Counted from the stretch's first letter, positions 19,091 to 29,002 are shown. The stretch: 64,000 bases of DNA from Streptomyces sulphureus DSM 40104 (GCF_000381025.1 NZ_KB905817.1:1-64000); one strand, 5' to 3'. Program-made: numbers and translations. The notes: generated by a model not told the origin, from the letters alone.

Positions 19091-19993
19091 TCACAGGCGG
19101 GTGATGTCGCCCGGCTGCCGGCGGGGCCGGCGGCGCGGTGGATGGAGCCCGGTGAGGGTGAGGAGGCGGGCCGCGCGGTGGCGTTGGCCGCGGTAGGGCT
19201 CGAGCAGGGCGAGCATGCCCGCGTCGTCTGTGTTCCGCTCGCCGGTGAGGGCGTAGCCGACGGTGCGGGGGAGGTGGAGGTCGCCGACGGTGACCGCGTC
19301 GGGGTCGCCGTTGCTGCGCTGGAGCGCCTCGGCGGCCGTCCACGGGCCGACACCGGGGATCGCCTGGAGCCTGGCGAGGGCCGCGGGCAGCGCCATCGCG
19401 GCGGCCTCCTCCATCCGTGAACTCCGCCCTGCCGCGCGGACGATGGCGTCGGAGCGCTTGCTGTCGACGTTGGCGCGGTGCCACTCCCAGGAGGGGATGC
19501 GCACCCAGGTGCGCGGCTCGGGGACGACGTGGAGCGAGGGGTGCGGTCCGGGTGCCGGCTCGCCGAACTTGCGGACGAGGTGCCGCCAGGAGCGGTACGC
19601 CTCGATCGAGGTGATCTTCTGCTCCAGTATCGCGGGGACGAGCGACTCCAGGACGCGGCCCGTACGCGTCAGCCGGAGACCGGGGTGCCTGCGGTGCGAC
19701 TCGGCGACGACGCGGTGGCGCGGCACGAACTCCTCCGGCGCGTCTCCCTCGCCGAGCAACGCGGGGAGCCCGTCGAGCACTTCCTGCGCGCCGGCACCCC
19801 ACGCCTCGGCGCGCACCCGGCTCGCAGCAGGCGTGAGACGCAGCGTGGCCGGGCCGCTCCGCAGGCGGGTGGTGCGCCAGACGGAGCCGGCGTGCACCTG
19901 GAAGGTCGGGTCGTACGGGCCGCGCGCGAGCACGGCGAGGCTGCCCGGCAGGTCGTAGGCGCCGGGCGGCGTCCAGGTACGGGTGAGGTGCAC
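19091..19993 (-). CDS. AlkA-like DNA-3-methyladenine glycosylase
   Basis: 300 aa. HhH-GPD base-excision repair glycosylase that would remove alkylated purines. LVPAILEQKITSIEAYRSW begins the helical core. The helix-hairpin-helix is at IPGVGPWTAAEALQRSNGD, and the following VTVGDLHLPRTVGYAL carries the expected catalytic Asp. The N-terminal half is a more variable beta domain. The GTG at 19993 (VHLTRTWTPPG) is chosen because the ORF upstream of it is low-complexity Arg/Ser/Gly. A C-terminal HPPRRRPRRQPG tail is basic. Its closest class (AlkA versus other HhH-GPD glycosylases) is inferred. Confidence 0.88.
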   Translation of the reverse strand: MHLTRTWTPPGAYDLPGSLAVLARGPYDPTFQVHAGSVWRTTRLRSGPATLRLTPAASRVRAEAWGAGAQEVLDGLPALLGEGDAPEEFVPRHRVVAESHRRHPGLRLTRTGRVLESLVPAILEQKITSIEAYRSWRHLVRKFGEPAPGPHPSLHVVPEPRTWVRIPSWEWHRANVDSKRSDAIVRAAGRSSRMEEAAAMALPAALARLQAIPGVGPWTAAEALQRSNGDPDAVTVGDLHLPRTVGYALTGERNTDDAGMLALLEPYRGQRHRAARLLTLTGLHPPRRRPRRQPGDITRL

Positions 19994-20084
19994 GGGAAAA
20001 GCGTAGGCGGCCCCACTGACACCCGGACCGACGGGGGCGTACCGGCCGGAAGCGGACGAACCCCCGGCGCCAACTCGTCCCCGC

Positions 20085-21167
20085 CTACTGGTCGGAGGAG
20101 AAGCGCACGGCGCCTGCCGGGATCTGCGCATCGCACCAGACGCGGATGCCGCTGCGCAGCTCGTTCCCCTCGCCGATCACGGCGCCGTCGCCGACCACGG
20201 CACCGTCGAGCACGGTGTGCGCCCCGATCGTGGCGCCGGCGCCGACGAGCGAGTCGCGGATCTGCGCGCCGGGGGCGATGCGGACGCCGTCGAGGAGCGT
20301 GCTGCCCTCGATCCGTGCGCCGGCGCCGATCGCGGAGCGCGCGCCGGCGACGGTGCCGCCCGTCAGCTTGGCGTCCCCCGCGACCTCGGCCGTCTCCAGG
20401 ATCAGCCGCTCGCCGCACCGCCCGGGGACGGCGGGCGACGGGGCTCGGCCGAGTACGAGGTCGGCGGAGCCGCGGACGAACGCCTGCGGGGTGCCCAGGT
20501 CGAGCCAGTAGGTGGAGTCGACGAGCCCGTGGAGGTGGGCGCCGGCGTCGAGGAGGCCGGGGAAGGTCTCGCGCTCCACGGAGACGGGTCGGCCGAGCGG
20601 GATGGTGTCGATCACCGAGCGGTTGAAGACGTAGGCGCCGGCGTTGATCTGGTCGGTGACGATCTCCTCCGGCGTCTGCGGCTTCTCGAGGAACGCCGTG
20701 ACCCGTCCGTCGGCGTCGGTCGGGACGAGGCCGAAGGCGCGGGGGTCGGTGACCCGGGTGAGGTGGAGGGTGACGTCGGCGCCCGAGCCGGTGTGCTCGT
20801 CGACGAGGCTGCGGATGTCGACGCCCGAGAGTATGTCGCCGTTGAAGATGAGGACGGGCTCGTCGGGCGCCGAGTGGAGGCGGTCGGCCACGTTGCGGAT
20901 CGCGCCGCCGGTGCCGAGGGGTTCGCGCTCGGTGACGTACTCGAGGTGGAGGCCGAGGTGGGAGCCGTCGCCGAAGTACGGCTCGAAGACCTCCGCGAGA
21001 TAGGAGGTCGCCATCACCACGTGGTCGACGCCGGCCGCGCGGGCGCGCGCCAACTGGTGGGTGAGGAAGGGCACACCGGCGGCCGGCACCATCGGCTTCG
21101 GGGTGTTCACGGTCAGCGGACGCAACCGGGTTCCCTTGCCTCCGACAAGAAGGATCGCTTCCGTCAC
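20085..21167 (-). CDS. Mannose-1-phosphate guanylyltransferase (NDP-sugar pyrophosphorylase)
   Basis: 360 aa. The N-terminal nucleotidyltransferase domain contains LLVGGKGTRLRPLTVNTPKP (6-25), the GxGxRLxPLT...PKP signature. The FNGDIL motif near 115 provides the Mg-binding Asp. The C-terminal left-handed beta-helix (about 245-350) is made of hexapeptide repeats such as IGAGARIEGSTLLDGVRIAPG. It transfers GMP (or another NMP) to sugar-1-phosphate. Given manA and manB in the same window, GDP-mannose is the likely product. The substrate cannot be fixed from sequence alone. Confidence 0.9.
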   Translation of the reverse strand: MTEAILLVGGKGTRLRPLTVNTPKPMVPAAGVPFLTHQLARARAAGVDHVVMATSYLAEVFEPYFGDGSHLGLHLEYVTEREPLGTGGAIRNVADRLHSAPDEPVLIFNGDILSGVDIRSLVDEHTGSGADVTLHLTRVTDPRAFGLVPTDADGRVTAFLEKPQTPEEIVTDQINAGAYVFNRSVIDTIPLGRPVSVERETFPGLLDAGAHLHGLVDSTYWLDLGTPQAFVRGSADLVLGRAPSPAVPGRCGERLILETAEVAGDAKLTGGTVAGARSAIGAGARIEGSTLLDGVRIAPGAQIRDSLVGAGATIGAHTVLDGAVVGDGAVIGEGNELRSGIRVWCDAQIPAGAVRFSSDQ

Positions 21168-21308
21168 CTGTCGTCTCCGCTTCCTGCCGGGGCCTGGCCT
21201 GACGGCCGGCGGCCAGTGTATGCATCCCCGCGCACGCCGGCGCGGGCCTTCGGACCGCCGGGTCCGCGCGGGAGCCGGCCGTCGGGCCCCGGCAGTTCAC
21301 CAGCGAGG

Positions 21309-22589
21309 TCAGCGGCCCTGCAACTTCGCTGCCGCGGTGCGCACGTCTCCTAGCTTTGCGTAGAGCTTCGCCCCCGGGCACTCGGTGTTGTATCCGTCCC
21401 GATGGCCGGAGACCGTACGGAACTTGACCTTCTCCCCCTGCGGGTACTTCTCTCCCTCGGACACCAGAGTCGTGGTGCCGCCCGCATGGACGCCGTTGAT
21501 GCCGAGCTTCCACGCCGTCAGCCGGGCGAGCGAGCCGACGGCCTCCGGCGAAGGCTGGTCGCTGGTGTAGGTGCCGAGGACGGCGACGCCCGTCGTGTCG
21601 GTGTTGAAGCCGTAAGTGTGGGCGCCTTGCACGGGCTTGGCCACACCGCCCGCACGGCCCTCGTAGATGTTTCCGCACTTGTCGACGAAGAAGTTGTAGC
21701 CGACGTCGCGCCACTTGAGGCTCTTGACGTGGTAGCGGTAGATGCTCCGGAGGATCGACGGCACCTGGCTGCACGCGTACGCGTTGTCCGTCACGGTGTG
21801 GTGGACGAAGGCGGCTTTCGTCTCCCCGGTGTAGGCGGAGTCGGGCTCCCTGAGCCGCTCGTCCGCGCCCCATCCCTTCCGGGTCGTGATCCGGGGGCGC
21901 GGGCCCGCGTGCCCGCCGCCGCCGGGGTATTCGGCCTGGGTCTGCTCGCGGCTGAGCGCGGGCAGGGAGGTGTCGTCGGTGCGGGGTTCGGCCGGGCCGC
22001 GCCCCTCGGTGGTGCGGGCCTCGCCCGCCTCGTCCGCGGGCTCGGGGCCCGGGTCGACGAGCTCGACGCGGAGGCCGTCGGGGAGTCGGCGCTGGGCCGG
22101 CGCCGTGTCTCCGCCGGTGCGCGGCGACGGCCCGCCGGGGACGACTCTGACCTGCACGCCGTCCGCCGGCCCCGTCCACAACGGTGCGGTCGCGCCCGGG
22201 AGTTGACCGGTCGTGCGCTCCCCCGCGCGTTCGTCGGGCGAGACGCCGGGGTGGACGTCGAGGGTGCGCCAGCCGCTCCAGGCGCCGTCGTCGACGGCAC
22301 GGGTGCGGACCTGTGCGCGCCCGACGAGCGGCTCGTCCGCGTCGTCCCAGACGACGCCGACGAGCGAGAACGGCTCGACCGTCCGCGCGGGGAGGCCGCT
22401 CGCGCCGCGCCCCGAGCCCCTCCCGTGGTCGAGCGAGAGGGGGAGGGAGCTGGTGGCGCCGGCCGGCTTGCCGCGCGGGGCGGAGCGCGGGCCCGGGTCG
22501 GGTACGGCGGCAGCGGTGGCCGCGGGGAGGAGGGGGAGCAGGAGGACTGCCGTGCCTACGGCGCTGAGAGAAGACAGAGGTGCACGCAT
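21309..22589 (-). CDS. Secreted N-acetylmuramoyl-L-alanine amidase (PGRP domain)
   Basis: 426 aa. An N-terminal signal peptide (MRAPLSSLSAVGTAVLLLPLL) is followed by an approximately 200-residue Pro/Gly/Asp-rich segment. The PGRP/amidase_2 domain spans about 225-420. Zinc ligands are visible in FVHHTVTDNAY, and in SGHRDGYNTECPG (His and Cys). The core YNFFVDKCGNIYEGRAGG is a strong family match. It would cleave the lactyl-peptide bond of peptidoglycan outside the cell. It precedes the LCP cluster, transcribed away from it, which fits a cell-wall locus. Confidence 0.93.
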   Translation of the reverse strand: MRAPLSSLSAVGTAVLLLPLLPAATAAAVPDPGPRSAPRGKPAGATSSLPLSLDHGRGSGRGASGLPARTVEPFSLVGVVWDDADEPLVGRAQVRTRAVDDGAWSGWRTLDVHPGVSPDERAGERTTGQLPGATAPLWTGPADGVQVRVVPGGPSPRTGGDTAPAQRRLPDGLRVELVDPGPEPADEAGEARTTEGRGPAEPRTDDTSLPALSREQTQAEYPGGGGHAGPRPRITTRKGWGADERLREPDSAYTGETKAAFVHHTVTDNAYACSQVPSILRSIYRYHVKSLKWRDVGYNFFVDKCGNIYEGRAGGVAKPVQGAHTYGFNTDTTGVAVLGTYTSDQPSPEAVGSLARLTAWKLGINGVHAGGTTTLVSEGEKYPQGEKVKFRTVSGHRDGYNTECPGAKLYAKLGDVRTAAAKLQGR

Positions 22590-22715
22590 AGAGCGATCTT
22601 GGACATACAGGAACAGAAGTGTCTATTCATCATTTGACGGACCATCGTTCGGCGGAGTCCCCCGGCGCAGCTCCCTGACGCCCCGACGGCCGCGGGCTTC
22701 CGTACCCTTGCTGCG

Positions 22716-23468
22716 ATGAACGCCATCGAACGCACCCCGGACGACCTGCTGCGCACCGCCCTTTCGACGGACCCGTCGGGGCCGCTGATGACCTACTACG
22801 ACGACGCCACGGGCGAGCGCGTCGAGCTCTCCGCCACGACCCTCGCCAATTGGGTGGCCAAGACGGCGAACCTGCTGGAGTCGGAGCTCTCGGCCGAGCC
22901 CGGCGACCGTCTCGCCGTCCTGCTGCCGACGCACTGGCAGACCGCCGTCTGGCTGCTCGCCTGCGCGGCGACGGGCGTCGTCGCGCAGGTGGGAGGAGAC
23001 CCGGCGCGCGCGGACCTCGTCGTCAGCGGTCCGGAGACGCTGGAGGAGGCGCGCGCCTGCCGCGGTGAGCGCGTGGCGCTGAGCCTGCGCCCGCTCGGCG
23101 CGCGGTTCGCCGAGCAGCCGTCCGGCTTCCTCGACTACGCGGTGGAGGCGCCGAGCCAGCCCGACGCGTACGCGCGTCACGCGCCCGTCGCGCCCGGCGC
23201 AGCGGCGCTCGTGCTCGCCGACGGCGAGGAGTTCACCGGGGGCCAGGTGGTGCAGCGGGCCGTCGCCGACGCGGAGGAGCTGGCGCTCGGCTCGGGTTCG
23301 CGGGTGCTCACCTCGGGTTCGTACGGCGGATGGCCCGGGTTGTCGGCCGGGCTCTACGCGCCGCTCGCCGCCGGGGCCTCCGTGGTGCTCTGCCCGCGCG
23401 TCGACCTTCTCGACGCCGGGGCGCTGGCGGCGCGGCAGGAGAGCGAGCGGACCACGATCACCGTCTGA
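22716..23468 (+). CDS. TIGR03089 family protein (truncated adenylation-like)
   Basis: 250 aa. It resembles the N-terminal half of AMP-forming acyl-CoA synthetases (LMTYYDDATGERVELSATTLANWVAKTANLL near the start, GDRLAVLLPTHWQTAVWLLACAATG near 65-90). It lacks the C-terminal catalytic lid, as is normal for TIGR03089. The role is unknown, perhaps binding without activating. A -10-like TACCCT (22703-22708) ends 7 bp before the ATG, suggesting a leaderless mRNA. It sits just ahead of the LCP genes on the same strand, an arrangement I recall from other streptomycetes. Confidence 0.85.
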   Translation: MNAIERTPDDLLRTALSTDPSGPLMTYYDDATGERVELSATTLANWVAKTANLLESELSAEPGDRLAVLLPTHWQTAVWLLACAATGVVAQVGGDPARADLVVSGPETLEEARACRGERVALSLRPLGARFAEQPSGFLDYAVEAPSQPDAYARHAPVAPGAAALVLADGEEFTGGQVVQRAVADAEELALGSGSRVLTSGSYGGWPGLSAGLYAPLAAGASVVLCPRVDLLDAGALAARQESERTTITV

Positions 23469-23604
23469 CAACGGACGAAGGGTCACACCGCAGCCAAGAT
23501 CAACCTCACGTACAACCCTCGGCGGGTCAGGCGCGTCTGCGTACTTAACCGGCGCGCACGACGGCGTGTACGCCCCCGCGTCGCGACGTGAGGAAGCATC
23601 AGAC

Positions 23605-25284
23605 GTGACGGAACCCGGCCCGCGAGACGCCGCAACCCCCGGCGACATACCGGGAGTTGGCCCGTCCTCGGCAGACACCGCCGAGGACGGCGGAGTCGCG
23701 GCCGGGGACGCGCAGCCCCCGGGCGACGGGGTGCAGGAGCAGGGCGACGCCCCGGGCGAGGAGTCCGCGCCCCTGGAAGCCGAGGGCGCCTCATCCGAAG
23801 CGGTGGACGCACCGTCCGCCGACGAACCGGAACCCGAACCCCCGGAGCCCGAGCCGCCGGAGCCCGAGTCGGCATCCGACGCCAACTCCCGTGCATCACG
23901 GACGAGTTCGCCCGCGACAGCCGACGAAGACCCCCCGCTCGGCGGCGCGCAGGGCCAGGCCGAGCCACCCCGGAAGCGCCGCCGCTGGCTGCGCCGGACC
24001 GCCATCGGCCTCTCGCTCCTGCTGCTCGCCGCTGCCGCCACCGGCTGGACCTTCTACCGCCAACTCGACGGCAACATCCGCACCGACACGGACACCGCGC
24101 ACGAACTCGCCGAGCACGAGGAGGAGCGCCCGGCGCCCCGGCCGGGGCCCGCGCTGAACATCCTCCTCCTCGGCAGTGACAGCCGCGCCGGGGACAACGG
24201 CGACTACGGCAGGGACGAGGGCGCCGCGCGCGCCGACACCGCGATCCTGCTCCACATAGCCGGCGACCGGAAGAGCGCGACGGGCGTCTCGCTCCCGCGC
24301 GACCTCATGGTGGACATCCCGGCCTGCACGGGCCACGACGGCTCCGCGACGCGGGCGCAGTTCGCGCAGTTCAACTGGGCGTTCCAGTACGGCGGTCCGG
24401 CCTGCACGATCCGCACCGTCGAGAAGCTCACGGGCATGCGCGTCGACCACCACGCCGTCGTCGACTTCCAGGGGTTCAAGGGGCTGGTGGACGCCGTGGG
24501 CGGCGTCGAGATCTGCCTCGCCGAACCGGTGCACGACACCGACGCACGGCTCGACCTCCCGAAAGGGCGGCAGACCCTCGAAGGGGAGGACGCGCTCGGC
24601 TACGTACGCGCCCGCCACGGCATCGGCGACGGCAGCGACACCGAGCGGATGGCGCGCCAACAGGTCTTCCTCGGCTCGCTGGTGAAGAAGATCCGCAGCA
24701 ACGAGGTGCTCCTCAACCCGACGCGCCTCTACCCGCTCCTCGACGCCGCGACCTCGTCCCTCACCGCGGACGACGGCCTCGACTCACTCGGGGACCTCTA
24801 CGACCTCGCCCGCGACGTGCAGTCCCTTCCCGCCTCCGAGGTCCGCTTCCTGACGGTGCCCCGGCAGCCGTACGGACCCGATCCCAACCGGGACGAGCTC
24901 GCGCGGCCCGCTGCCGACCAACTCTTCGCGCAGCTCGACGAGGACCAACCGGTGCGGGTGTCAAGGGAATCGGAGGGCGAGGAGGAAGGACGCGAGGAGT
25001 CATCGGAACCGCCGGCTTCGTTGGACCCGTCGGAACTCTCCGAGCCCTCTGCACGCTCCGACCCTTCGGAGACGGGGAACGCGCAAGGAAATGAAGGAGA
25101 TTCCGCGAAGGATTCGACGGTGCAGAGGCCGGACGATCCCGCTGGAACCCCTGATCCTGCGGGCTCTCCGCAGCACGAGGGAGGTGACGGGGACAGCGAG
25201 GAGGCCGAGGGGCCGTCGTACCGTGGCACGACCGCAGCGCACGACGTCTGCTCGGCGAATGACGCGGTGAATGAGGCGAATTGA
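23605..25284 (+). CDS. LCP family protein 1
   Basis: 559 aa from the GTG at 23605, with GAGGAAG upstream. An acidic Pro/Glu-rich cytoplasmic N-terminus (1-120) carries EPEPPEP repeats. A basic KRRRWLRR patch leads into a single membrane helix (about 131-151). The LCP domain begins near 182 (LNILLLGSDSRAGDNG) and includes SLPRDLMVDIP and GLVDAVGGVEICL with the lipid/phosphate-binding Arg and Asp residues. The tail after about 450 is low-complexity Ser/Glu/Pro. There is no LytR_C domain. LCP proteins transfer undecaprenyl-linked glycopolymers to peptidoglycan outside the membrane. First of five LCP genes in 13 kb. Confidence 0.93.
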   Translation: MTEPGPRDAATPGDIPGVGPSSADTAEDGGVAAGDAQPPGDGVQEQGDAPGEESAPLEAEGASSEAVDAPSADEPEPEPPEPEPPEPESASDANSRASRTSSPATADEDPPLGGAQGQAEPPRKRRRWLRRTAIGLSLLLLAAAATGWTFYRQLDGNIRTDTDTAHELAEHEEERPAPRPGPALNILLLGSDSRAGDNGDYGRDEGAARADTAILLHIAGDRKSATGVSLPRDLMVDIPACTGHDGSATRAQFAQFNWAFQYGGPACTIRTVEKLTGMRVDHHAVVDFQGFKGLVDAVGGVEICLAEPVHDTDARLDLPKGRQTLEGEDALGYVRARHGIGDGSDTERMARQQVFLGSLVKKIRSNEVLLNPTRLYPLLDAATSSLTADDGLDSLGDLYDLARDVQSLPASEVRFLTVPRQPYGPDPNRDELARPAADQLFAQLDEDQPVRVSRESEGEEEGREESSEPPASLDPSELSEPSARSDPSETGNAQGNEGDSAKDSTVQRPDDPAGTPDPAGSPQHEGGDGDSEEAEGPSYRGTTAAHDVCSANDAVNEAN

Positions 25285-25408
25285 CCGTTTCCACGCCAGT
25301 GGAATGTGTCACGAGCGTCGCTCGCCGCCGAACCCGCCGGATAGTGTGAGCGCTCCGGTCTGGCCCGGAGCGGCAGCAGCAGCCGGTAAATGGAGGACTT
25401 ACGCAATC

Positions 25409-27160
25409 GTGGACGCGCAAGGCCGTGGGCAGGCGGGGGATATCGACCCCGCGGATCAGTGGGTGTTCGACCCGAACACCGGCAGCTACCAACTGCGCCT
25501 GAATCCCGTAGCCGACGACTCTCCGCATTCGTACGGTGACGGCGGCTCTCCTGGGCCGGGTCGCAGAAATCCGCGCCGCTCCGCATCCTCGCCCGCCGAG
25601 CCGCGTTCCGAACGGGGCCTCGATCCGCAGGGAAGTTCCCGGGATTCCGGTGGTGAGGACGCCAAAGTACCGGCGCAGCGCAGCGGTTCGGACGGCGAAA
25701 GCAGCCACCGCTCGGGAGGGCACGGACGTCGGAAACGGAAAGCGGCGCTGAGCGGCAAGCAGAAAGCGCTGCGCTGGACGGCGGGGTCCGTCGGGGTGCT
25801 CCTCGTCGTCGGCTGCGCAGGGGGCTATTACCTCTACGAGCAGTTCAACGGCAACATCAACAAGGTCGACGTCGGGATAGACAACGCCGCCGTCACGGAC
25901 GGCCCGGTCAACATCCTCATCATCGGGACCGACGCCCGCTCCGGCAAGGGCAACACCGGCTACGGCGACAACGGAAGCGTCGGCCACGCGGACACCACCT
26001 TCCTCTTCCACGTCTCCGAGGACCGCTCCAACGCGACGGCGCTCTCCATCCCGCGCGACGTCATCACGGACATCCCCGACTGCCCGACCAAGCAGGAGGA
26101 CGGCTCGACCAAGAACGTCCCGGGCCAGCAGGACGTCCGCTTCAACACCAGCCTCGGGCAGAGCGAGAGGGACCCCGGCTGCACCTGGCGGACGGTGGAG
26201 GAGCTCACCGGAGTGAAGATCAACCACTTCATGATGGCCGACTTCAACGCCGTCAAGGAGCTGTCGACGGCGGTCGGCGGTGTCGAGGTCTGCGCCGCCA
26301 AGGACATCGACGACCCCAAGTCTCACCTGAAGTTGAAGGCGGGGAAGCACACCGTCGAGGGCGAGCAGGCGCTGGCGTTCGTGCGGACGAGGCACACCGT
26401 CGGCTTCGGCAGCGACCTGAGCCGCATCGAACTTCAGCAGCAGTTCCTCAGCTCGATGATCCGCAAGATCAAGTCCGGTGACACGCTCACCGATCCGTCG
26501 AAGCTCTACAAGCTCGGCAACGCCGCGACCAAGGCGCTCACCGTCGACACCGGGATCGGCAGCGTCAAGAAACTCACCGACCTCGCACAGGACCTGAAGC
26601 GCGTCAACACCGGCAACATCACCTTCGCCACGGTCCCGGTCCTCGACAACCCGCAGGACCCGGCGACGGTCATACTCGACGAGCAGAAGGCGAAGCCGCT
26701 CTTCAAGATGGTCCGCGAGGACAAGTCGCTGACGAAGAACAAGAAGAAGAAGCAGGAGAAGGCCGGCGGCGACAAGGCCAAGCCCTCTCCCCCGTCCGAG
26801 GTGAACGTCAGCGTGACCAACGGCGGCGGCCCCGCGGGCTCCGCGCAGCGCACGGCGGTCTGGCTCCTCAACGAGCAGGGCGTGGCCCGCGCCGAGAACG
26901 GCGGCAACGCACCGAAGCAGGTCGCCAAGACCCGCATAGAGTACGGACCCGAACTCGCAGGTGAGGCCGCCGCGTTGGCGAAGATGCTGAAGCTCCCGAA
27001 GTCGGCGATGAAGGAGGTCGCGGGCGACGGCGGCGACGGCGTCCAACTCACCCTGGGCCGGGACTTCACAGCCCCCGGCGAGCCCGTCTCCGCTCCCGAC
27101 AAGGCGCCGGACGGCGTGCAGCGGGTGAACGCGGACGACAAGGACATCTGTGCAAAGTAG
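25409..27160 (+). CDS. LCP family protein 2 with LytR_C domain
   Basis: 583 aa from the GTG at 25409, preceded by GGAGGA. The N-terminus carries a DQWVFDPNTGSYQLRL stretch (17-32) that I recall from other Streptomyces LCP proteins, then a Ser/Arg/Gly-rich linker. A membrane helix (about 122-143) precedes the LCP domain, which starts near 166 (VNILIIGTDARSGKGN) and contains SIPRDVITDIPD and an AFVRTRHTVGFGSDLSRI Arg-rich segment. After a Lys-rich linker, residues about 460-565 form a LytR_C-type domain. A longer in-frame ORF overlaps LCP1 but has no ribosome binding site. Likely wall-polymer ligase. Confidence 0.93.
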   Translation: MDAQGRGQAGDIDPADQWVFDPNTGSYQLRLNPVADDSPHSYGDGGSPGPGRRNPRRSASSPAEPRSERGLDPQGSSRDSGGEDAKVPAQRSGSDGESSHRSGGHGRRKRKAALSGKQKALRWTAGSVGVLLVVGCAGGYYLYEQFNGNINKVDVGIDNAAVTDGPVNILIIGTDARSGKGNTGYGDNGSVGHADTTFLFHVSEDRSNATALSIPRDVITDIPDCPTKQEDGSTKNVPGQQDVRFNTSLGQSERDPGCTWRTVEELTGVKINHFMMADFNAVKELSTAVGGVEVCAAKDIDDPKSHLKLKAGKHTVEGEQALAFVRTRHTVGFGSDLSRIELQQQFLSSMIRKIKSGDTLTDPSKLYKLGNAATKALTVDTGIGSVKKLTDLAQDLKRVNTGNITFATVPVLDNPQDPATVILDEQKAKPLFKMVREDKSLTKNKKKKQEKAGGDKAKPSPPSEVNVSVTNGGGPAGSAQRTAVWLLNEQGVARAENGGNAPKQVAKTRIEYGPELAGEAAALAKMLKLPKSAMKEVAGDGGDGVQLTLGRDFTAPGEPVSAPDKAPDGVQRVNADDKDICAK

Positions 27161-27228
27161 AGCTCGACGCCCGGGCGCCGTGACCAAGCAGCCCGGGTCG
27201 GCACAACCGGATACGACACGGAGGTCCC

Positions 27229-28998
27229 GTGCAGCAGAAAGGCGTCCCCGGCAGACGTGCGCCCAGACCGGCGCCGACAGCCGCGGAACGGGGATGGGAC
27301 GACTCCATGTACCCGGATCATGACCAGGCACGGGGGGAGGGACGGGTCGCCCGGGGGAACGCCGGCGGCTCGGCCACCGGCGCTGCGCCGCCCGGCACCG
27401 ACGACCCGTACGACGTGGGCTATCAGAACGGCTACGACGACGGTTACCACGACGGCACGGGCAAGGAGCCGCCCAAGAAGAAGCGGCGGTTCCTCCGCTG
27501 GTTCGTCCTCGTCCTCGCCGTCCTGATACTCGGCACCGCGGGCGCGGGCTACCTCTACTACCAGCACCTCAACGGCAACCTGGGCAAGGATTCGCTCAAC
27601 CTCGGGGACAACAAGCTCGACCGCTCCAACCCCAACGCCGCGGGGCAGACGCCGCTCAACATCCTTCTGCTCGGCTCCGATTCACGGGAGTCCGACAAGA
27701 ACGTGGAGCTCGGCGGCTCCAAAGGCGACCGCGACCGGCCGCCGCTCGCCGACGTCCAGATGCTGGTGCACGTCTCGGCCGACCGCAGCAACATGTCGGT
27801 GGTCTCGATACCGCGGGACACCAAGGCGACGATCCCCAGGTGCACGGACCCGAAGAGCGACGACGTCTTCCAGAAGACGACCGACAAGATCAACACCAGC
27901 CTCCAGCACGGCGGCCCGGGGTGCACCGTCGCGACGTGGGAGGAGCTCACCGGCGTCCCGATCGACCACTTCATGATGATCGACTTCGCGGGCGTCGTCT
28001 CGATGGCCGACGCGGTGGGCGGAGTCCCCGTCTGCGTCGACAACAACGTCCACGACCCGCAGTCCAAGCTCCGCCTCACCAAGGGCAAATCGACGATCAA
28101 GGGCGAGCAGGCGCTCAGTTGGCTGCGCACCCGCCACGGCTTCGGTGACGGCACCGACATAGGGCGGGCGAAGGCCCAGCACATGTACATGAGCGCGATG
28201 GTGCGGCAGCTCAAGGCCGGCACGAAGCTCACCGATCCCGGCAAGCTGCGCGCGCTCGCCGAGGCGGCGACGGAGGCGCTCACGGTCGACGACGGCCTCG
28301 GCTCCGTCAAGAAGCTCTACGACCTCGGCAACGACCTCAAGCGCGTCCCCACCAAGCGGATCACCATGGCGACGATGCCGTGGAGATACGGGCCCAACGG
28401 CTATGTGCTCCCCAAGCCGGGCGACGCGGACCGTGTCTTCTCCCTCGTCCGCAACGATGTCGCACTCGACGGCAAGGACAAGAAGGACGGCAAGGACAAG
28501 AAGCCCGCACAAACCGCCTCACCCGACCCGACCCCCTCGTCCTCGCCCAGGGCGGAGATCCCCGTACGGGTGATGAACGGCACGGGCACCGCGCTCCAGG
28601 CCCCGATCACGGGCCGCGCCGGCGTCATCGCCGGGGTCCTCACGGGGAAGGGCTACTCGCAGGCGATCGCCGACCGGACGCCCAAGTCCCAGGCCGACAC
28701 GACGATCAGCTACCCGACGGAGGACGACAAGGGCAACGCGCTCGCCCTCGCGAAGTCGCTCGGCGTCCCCGAGCGCCTGGTGAAGCACTCCTCCGCGGTC
28801 CAGGGGATCACCCTCGTCGTCGGCACCGATTGGCGCGAGGGCAACGCGTACCCGAAGGACACCCGGCCGGGCGACGACAAGGGCGGGGACGACGAGAAGG
28901 AGCAGCAGGCCCCCGACAGCGCCGACGCGCTCCAGGGCGACGACGAGGACCAGTGCATGAACGTCAACCCCAACTACGTGACACAGACGCTGGGTTGA
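27229..28998 (+). CDS. LCP family protein 3 with LytR_C domain
   Basis: 589 aa from the GTG at 27229, with GGAGG 5 bp upstream. The cytoplasmic N-terminus includes a Tyr/Asp/Gly-rich GYQNGYDDGYHDG stretch and the basic PPKKKRRFLR before a single membrane helix (about 90-110). The LCP domain (about 140-390) shows LNILLLGSDSRESDKN, SIPRDTKATIPR and WLRTRHGFGDGTDIGRA. After an Asp/Lys-rich linker, the LytR_C domain (about 445-545) starts IPVRVMNGTGTALQAP. LCP2 and LCP3 are closely similar tandem paralogues, 68 bp apart. A strong bidirectional terminator follows. Confidence 0.93.
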   Translation: MQQKGVPGRRAPRPAPTAAERGWDDSMYPDHDQARGEGRVARGNAGGSATGAAPPGTDDPYDVGYQNGYDDGYHDGTGKEPPKKKRRFLRWFVLVLAVLILGTAGAGYLYYQHLNGNLGKDSLNLGDNKLDRSNPNAAGQTPLNILLLGSDSRESDKNVELGGSKGDRDRPPLADVQMLVHVSADRSNMSVVSIPRDTKATIPRCTDPKSDDVFQKTTDKINTSLQHGGPGCTVATWEELTGVPIDHFMMIDFAGVVSMADAVGGVPVCVDNNVHDPQSKLRLTKGKSTIKGEQALSWLRTRHGFGDGTDIGRAKAQHMYMSAMVRQLKAGTKLTDPGKLRALAEAATEALTVDDGLGSVKKLYDLGNDLKRVPTKRITMATMPWRYGPNGYVLPKPGDADRVFSLVRNDVALDGKDKKDGKDKKPAQTASPDPTPSSSPRAEIPVRVMNGTGTALQAPITGRAGVIAGVLTGKGYSQAIADRTPKSQADTTISYPTEDDKGNALALAKSLGVPERLVKHSSAVQGITLVVGTDWREGNAYPKDTRPGDDKGGDDEKEQQAPDSADALQGDDEDQCMNVNPNYVTQTLG

Positions 28999-29002
28999 CG
29001 AA

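Noticed and set aside
25271..25408. Longer start for LCP2 overlapping LCP1
   Set aside because: No ribosome binding site at 25271, whereas GGAGGA precedes the GTG at 25409 and the N-terminus from there looks like other LCP proteins.
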